This document shows, one piece after another, positions 23,957 to 24,882 of a stretch of DNA of 24,882 nt. The position numbers and the translations under genes are program-made. Source of the DNA: an uncultured Blautia sp. (GTDB taxonomy: Bacteria; Bacillota; Clostridia; Lachnospirales; Lachnospiraceae); contig URXG01000037.1 in assembly GCA_900551715.1 (NCBI GenBank), forward strand, positions 1 through 24,882, in the 5' to 3' direction. The notes beneath the pieces are model-generated. The model ran no database searches, was not told the origin of the DNA, and saw nothing but the letters and a program-made list of their open reading frames with translations. Positions within the stretch are counted from its first letter, which is position 1; each line of letters starts with the position of its first letter.

Positions 23957-24882
23957 ATGGAAAAAACAATGGAAAAAATTGTTGCTCTGGCAAAAGCCAG
24001 AGGATTCGTTTATCCGGGATCTGAAATTTATGGTGGACTTGCCAATACATGGGATTACGGAAATCTTGGTGTAGAACTGAAAAACAACGTAAAACGTGCA
24101 TGGTGGCAGAAATTTATTCAGGAATCTCCCTATAATGTAGGTGTTGACTGTGCAATTCTTATGAATCCTCAGACATGGGTTGCATCCGGACATCTTGGAG
24201 GATTTTCTGATCCTCTTATGGACTGTAAAGAATGCCACGAACGTTTCCGTGCTGACAAACTTATCGAAGATTTCTGCGCAGATCATGATATTGCCATTGA
24301 AGGTGCTGTAGATGCATGGTCACAGGAACAGATGATGGATTTTATCAAAGAACATGAAATTCCGTGCCCTTCCTGCGGCAAACACAACTTCACTGATATC
24401 CGTCAGTTCAACCTGATGTTCAAAACATTCCAGGGTGTTACAGAGGATGCCAAGAATACTGTTTATTTAAGACCAGAAACTGCACAGGGTATCTTTGTAA
24501 ACTTCAAGAATGTTCAAAGAACCTCCAGAAAGAAAATCCCATTCGGAATCGGACAGATCGGAAAATCTTTCCGTAATGAGATCACACCTGGAAACTTTAC
24601 TTTCCGTACTCGTGAGTTTGAACAGATGGAACTTGAGTTCTTCTGTGAGCCGGATACAGACCTTGAGTGGTTTGTATACTGGAAGAAATTCTGTCTTGAC
24701 TGGCTGAGCTCTCTTGGTCTGAAAGACGATGAAGTACGTTATCGTGATCATGATAAAGAAGAGCTGAGCTTCTACAGTAAGGCTACCACAGACGTTGAGT
24801 TCCTGTTCCCATTTGGATGGGGCGAACTGTGGGGAATCGCTGACAGAACAGATTATGACCTGACACAGCATCAGAATGTATC
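23957..24882 (+). CDS. glyQS: Glycine--tRNA ligase (single-chain, dimeric type), N-terminal part
   Basis: Open from the ATG at 23957 (after AAGAGGAGAG) to the window edge, 308 codons with no stop; the family is about 460 residues, so the C-terminal third and the anticodon-binding domain are outside. The product attaches glycine to tRNA-Gly. It belongs to the eukaryote/archaeal-like alpha2 class, not the alpha2-beta2 glyQ/glyS type: it starts with ARGFVYPGSEIYGG, has the insertion with zinc-type Cys pairs Cys90/Cys93 and Cys137/Cys140, and shows class II motif 2 region RPETAQGIFVNF and GIGQIGKSFRNEI. It has its own promoter, while era-recO-glyQS order is conserved in the phylum. Confidence 0.96.
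   Translation, partial: MEKTMEKIVALAKARGFVYPGSEIYGGLANTWDYGNLGVELKNNVKRAWWQKFIQESPYNVGVDCAILMNPQTWVASGHLGGFSDPLMDCKECHERFRADKLIEDFCADHDIAIEGAVDAWSQEQMMDFIKEHEIPCPSCGKHNFTDIRQFNLMFKTFQGVTEDAKNTVYLRPETAQGIFVNFKNVQRTSRKKIPFGIGQIGKSFRNEITPGNFTFRTREFEQMELEFFCEPDTDLEWFVYWKKFCLDWLSSLGLKDDEVRYRDHDKEELSFYSKATTDVEFLFPFGWGELWGIADRTDYDLTQHQNV

Noticed and set aside
1..24882. Mobile elements, CRISPR arrays, tRNA or rRNA genes and phage traces
   Set aside because: No transposase or integrase genes, direct-repeat arrays or RNA gene signatures were seen; intergenic gaps are all 200 bases or shorter and mostly occupied by promoters, hairpins and ribosome binding sites.

Overview
The window is a chromosomal housekeeping region of a low-to-mid GC Gram-positive bacterium, most likely a gut Lachnospiraceae (Clostridia). 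Evidence is the zinc-ribbon form of L32, the gene order (DUF177-rpmF, plsX-rnc-smc-ftsY, ylxM-ffh-rpsP-khpA-rimM-trmD, era-recO-glyQS), strong AGGAGG-type ribosome binding sites, and a single-chain glycyl-tRNA synthetase. Blautia or a close relative is my best guess, from protein flavour only. Every gene lies on the + strand, genes are tightly packed, and I see no mobile element, CRISPR array, rRNA or tRNA.

Layout. 1-290: the last 18 codons of a DUF177 (YceD-like) gene, then rpmF and an intrinsic terminator. 310-3497: a translationally overlapped pair, a MATE-family exporter and a Uup-like ABC-F ATPase, sitting between rpmF and plsX, which are often adjacent elsewhere. 3498-3697: the largest intergenic gap, with a good sigma-A promoter and an AT-rich dyad. 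3698-11249: plsX, rnc, smc, ftsY and ilvA in close order, closed by a hairpin. 11318-13854: an unusual overlapped pair, a 636-residue cytoplasmic protein joining a ParB/sulfiredoxin-like region to a BMP/Med-type ligand-binding domain, and a metallophosphoesterase with a non-canonical first metal motif. 13860-18515: a near-consensus promoter, then ylxM, ffh, rpsP, khpA, a terminator-like hairpin, rimM, trmD and queA, ended by a strong terminator. 18615-24882: an unrecognised 193-residue protein, an M16C zinc peptidase, era, recO and, behind its own promoter, the first 308 codons of glyQS.

Together the genes serve translation (L32, S16, RimM, TrmD, QueA, RNase III, KhpA, Era, GlyRS), co-translational membrane targeting (FtsY, Ffh, YlxM), phospholipid initiation (PlsX), chromosome condensation and repair (SMC, RecO), and amino-acid metabolism (threonine deaminase). 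The part least explained by known biology is the BMP/ParB-like protein with its overlapping phosphoesterase. It sits inside the SRP region, has no signal peptide or transporter genes beside it, and looks like a cytoplasmic ligand-responsive pair of unknown role.
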